A stretch of 64,000 nucleotides of DNA from Neelides folsomi (Eukaryota; Arthropoda; Collembola; Neelipleona; Neelidae). The position numbers and the translations under genes were made by a program. Location: positions 33,779 to 97,778 of the forward strand of contig JAQGBZ010000241.1 of assembly GCA_034687125.1 (NCBI GenBank). The letters are read 5' to 3'. The notes beneath the pieces are model-generated. The model was not told where the DNA came from. It was given only the letters and a program-made list of their open reading frames with translations, and did no database searches. Positions 62,901 to 64,000 of this stretch are shown here, piece by piece. Each line of letters opens with the position of its first letter. Within the stretch, counting starts at the first letter, position 1.

Positions 62901-64000
62901 TTCAACCCGAAACGACCCGCATCCCTTAAATTTTGTTAAGAGAAAGTCAAGGATCAATAATTGTATTAGGTGTCTTAAGTGTGCAATCTTCTCTATTTAT
63001 GTATACCACTAAAAGCCAAATCCATAACCATGTCCATATCACTACATAAAGCACTACATAGATCTGCTTATTTTATTTGCAATTATAATCTTTAAATTCT
63101 ACTTTTTTTCAAATATTAATATATTCGCGAACATATTTTTATTTTAGTATGATACAGTAGGAATGTAGAGTAAAAGAGTCTATGTAAAATGTTACTCGTT
63201 GAGCATAAATATTATAATATCATATACCTGTATATCAGGACGTAAATAAAATCTATCAAAGTCGCTGAAGTGTATCTTTGCATTATTTTTTATTCTTTTT
63301 ATATCAATTGAGCTGTGTTGAGGAGTCTTGCTCGTTTTCCGGATGTCAGGATGGTAGTTTGGTTGTTGAAATTCAGTCAATAATGGAGGCTCAGTGTTCG
63401 GGAAGGGACGGAAGGTTCGAAGTCTCAAGAATTGAAATGGATTTTCGGGGGAGTTTGGTCATGAAGTCATGATACAGTCAACTCCTTTTATTCTTTTGTT
63501 TGGGAATCTCGGAGTTTGGGTTGAATTTCGAAGAATCTCTCGTATCCTTTTACTACCTTTATTATAAAATTGCATTTGATTTTCTTGTCGCTCGAATTCG
63601 AATTCGTGTCACGCATTCCTTTAACAAATGCAGTTTAGTATATTTCGATTTTATCTACGTATTACTTTTATTAGATTAAAAATGTACGTGTACTACTGTA
63701 TAGATATACATAAACATACTCACATACATACTCAGGTAATCGAATTTCGAATCAGCATCGGTTTCTTTTCCTTGTATTTGTATTCCTTTAATTTTTAAAA
63801 GTAGGTATTGCATATCAAATTCGCTCATGATATTTCATTTTGTACCCGTACCATACATACCTAGTTAAATAAATATATTAGAAATATTTATTCATTTTTC
63901 TGTCACTTCATTATATATTTGTCACATTCCAATGAAGAATAGGTTATCTCGGAATTAGATTCGTTTCTAACGATTTTTATTTTTATCAAACAAATAATTT
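59987..64000. other. Gene-poor right end
   Basis: No supported gene. GC-richer patches at about 60890-60960, 61690-61910 and 63300-63480 could be non-coding exons or promoters of a gene beyond the window. The last holds overlapping frames on both strands (63192-63428 minus, 63278-63472 plus), neither with a recognisable domain. From 62560 to 62760 the DNA is a low-complexity TA-rich run. Confidence 0.4.

Noticed and set aside
63192-63472. Opposed frames in a GC-richer patch near the right end
   Set aside because: Neither has a recognisable domain; the patch may be a non-coding exon or promoter, but nothing decides it.

Overview
This is a eukaryotic, AT-rich nuclear window from a multicellular animal. 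The genes are split by many short GT-AG introns, and every open gene model closes in frame when joined at these sites. The gene set (PHAX, RABL6, Rictor, KRI1, MACROD-type macrodomain, isochorismatase-domain protein, muskelin, Bicaudal-D) is metazoan. A giant ankyrin-WGR-PARP of the nematode PME-5 type and a chitin-binding (CBM14) mucin-like protein point to an ecdysozoan invertebrate with a compact genome. I cannot tell arthropod from nematode-like lineage or name a species.

Layout. 1.5-3.2 kb (+) PHAX, U snRNA export. 3.6-3.9 kb palindromic MITE. 5.5-6.6 kb (+) secreted CAP protein with a TATA promoter. 7.2-14.9 kb (-) a ~2270-residue ankyrin/WGR PARP. 16.2-18.5 kb (-) RABL6-like GTPase with a tRNA-like relic in intron 1. 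19.6-25.9 kb (-) Rictor in 15 exons. 27.0-27.6 kb a TIR transposon relic with a transposase fragment. 28.4-29.0 kb (+) a one-exon orphan gene. 29.7-30.9 kb (+) MACROD-like ADP-ribose hydrolase. 31.1-34.1 kb (-) KRI1 with an intronic minisatellite. 34.7-35.5 kb (+) isochorismatase-domain protein. 35.9-44.9 kb (-) a ~2880-residue Thr/Ser-rich chitin-binding protein. 46.1-49.6 kb (+) muskelin. 50.9-53.8 kb (+) Bicaudal-D. 53.8-55.0 kb a defective piggyBac-like element. 55-64 kb a gene-poor tract with several inverted-repeat elements.

How the genes relate. Most are housekeeping genes with no operon logic: RNA export and ribosome biogenesis (PHAX, KRI1), TORC2 signalling (Rictor), dynein transport (Bicaudal-D), and ubiquitin-ligase-linked muskelin. 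An ADP-ribose writer (PARP) and a probable eraser (MACROD) lie about 15 kb apart, which may be chance. The least familiar content is the chitin-binding mucin-like gene with its duplicated unknown domain and Cys/Lys motif series, the orphan ORF at 28.4 kb, and the set of fold-back elements. All exon joins were read by eye and no search was run.
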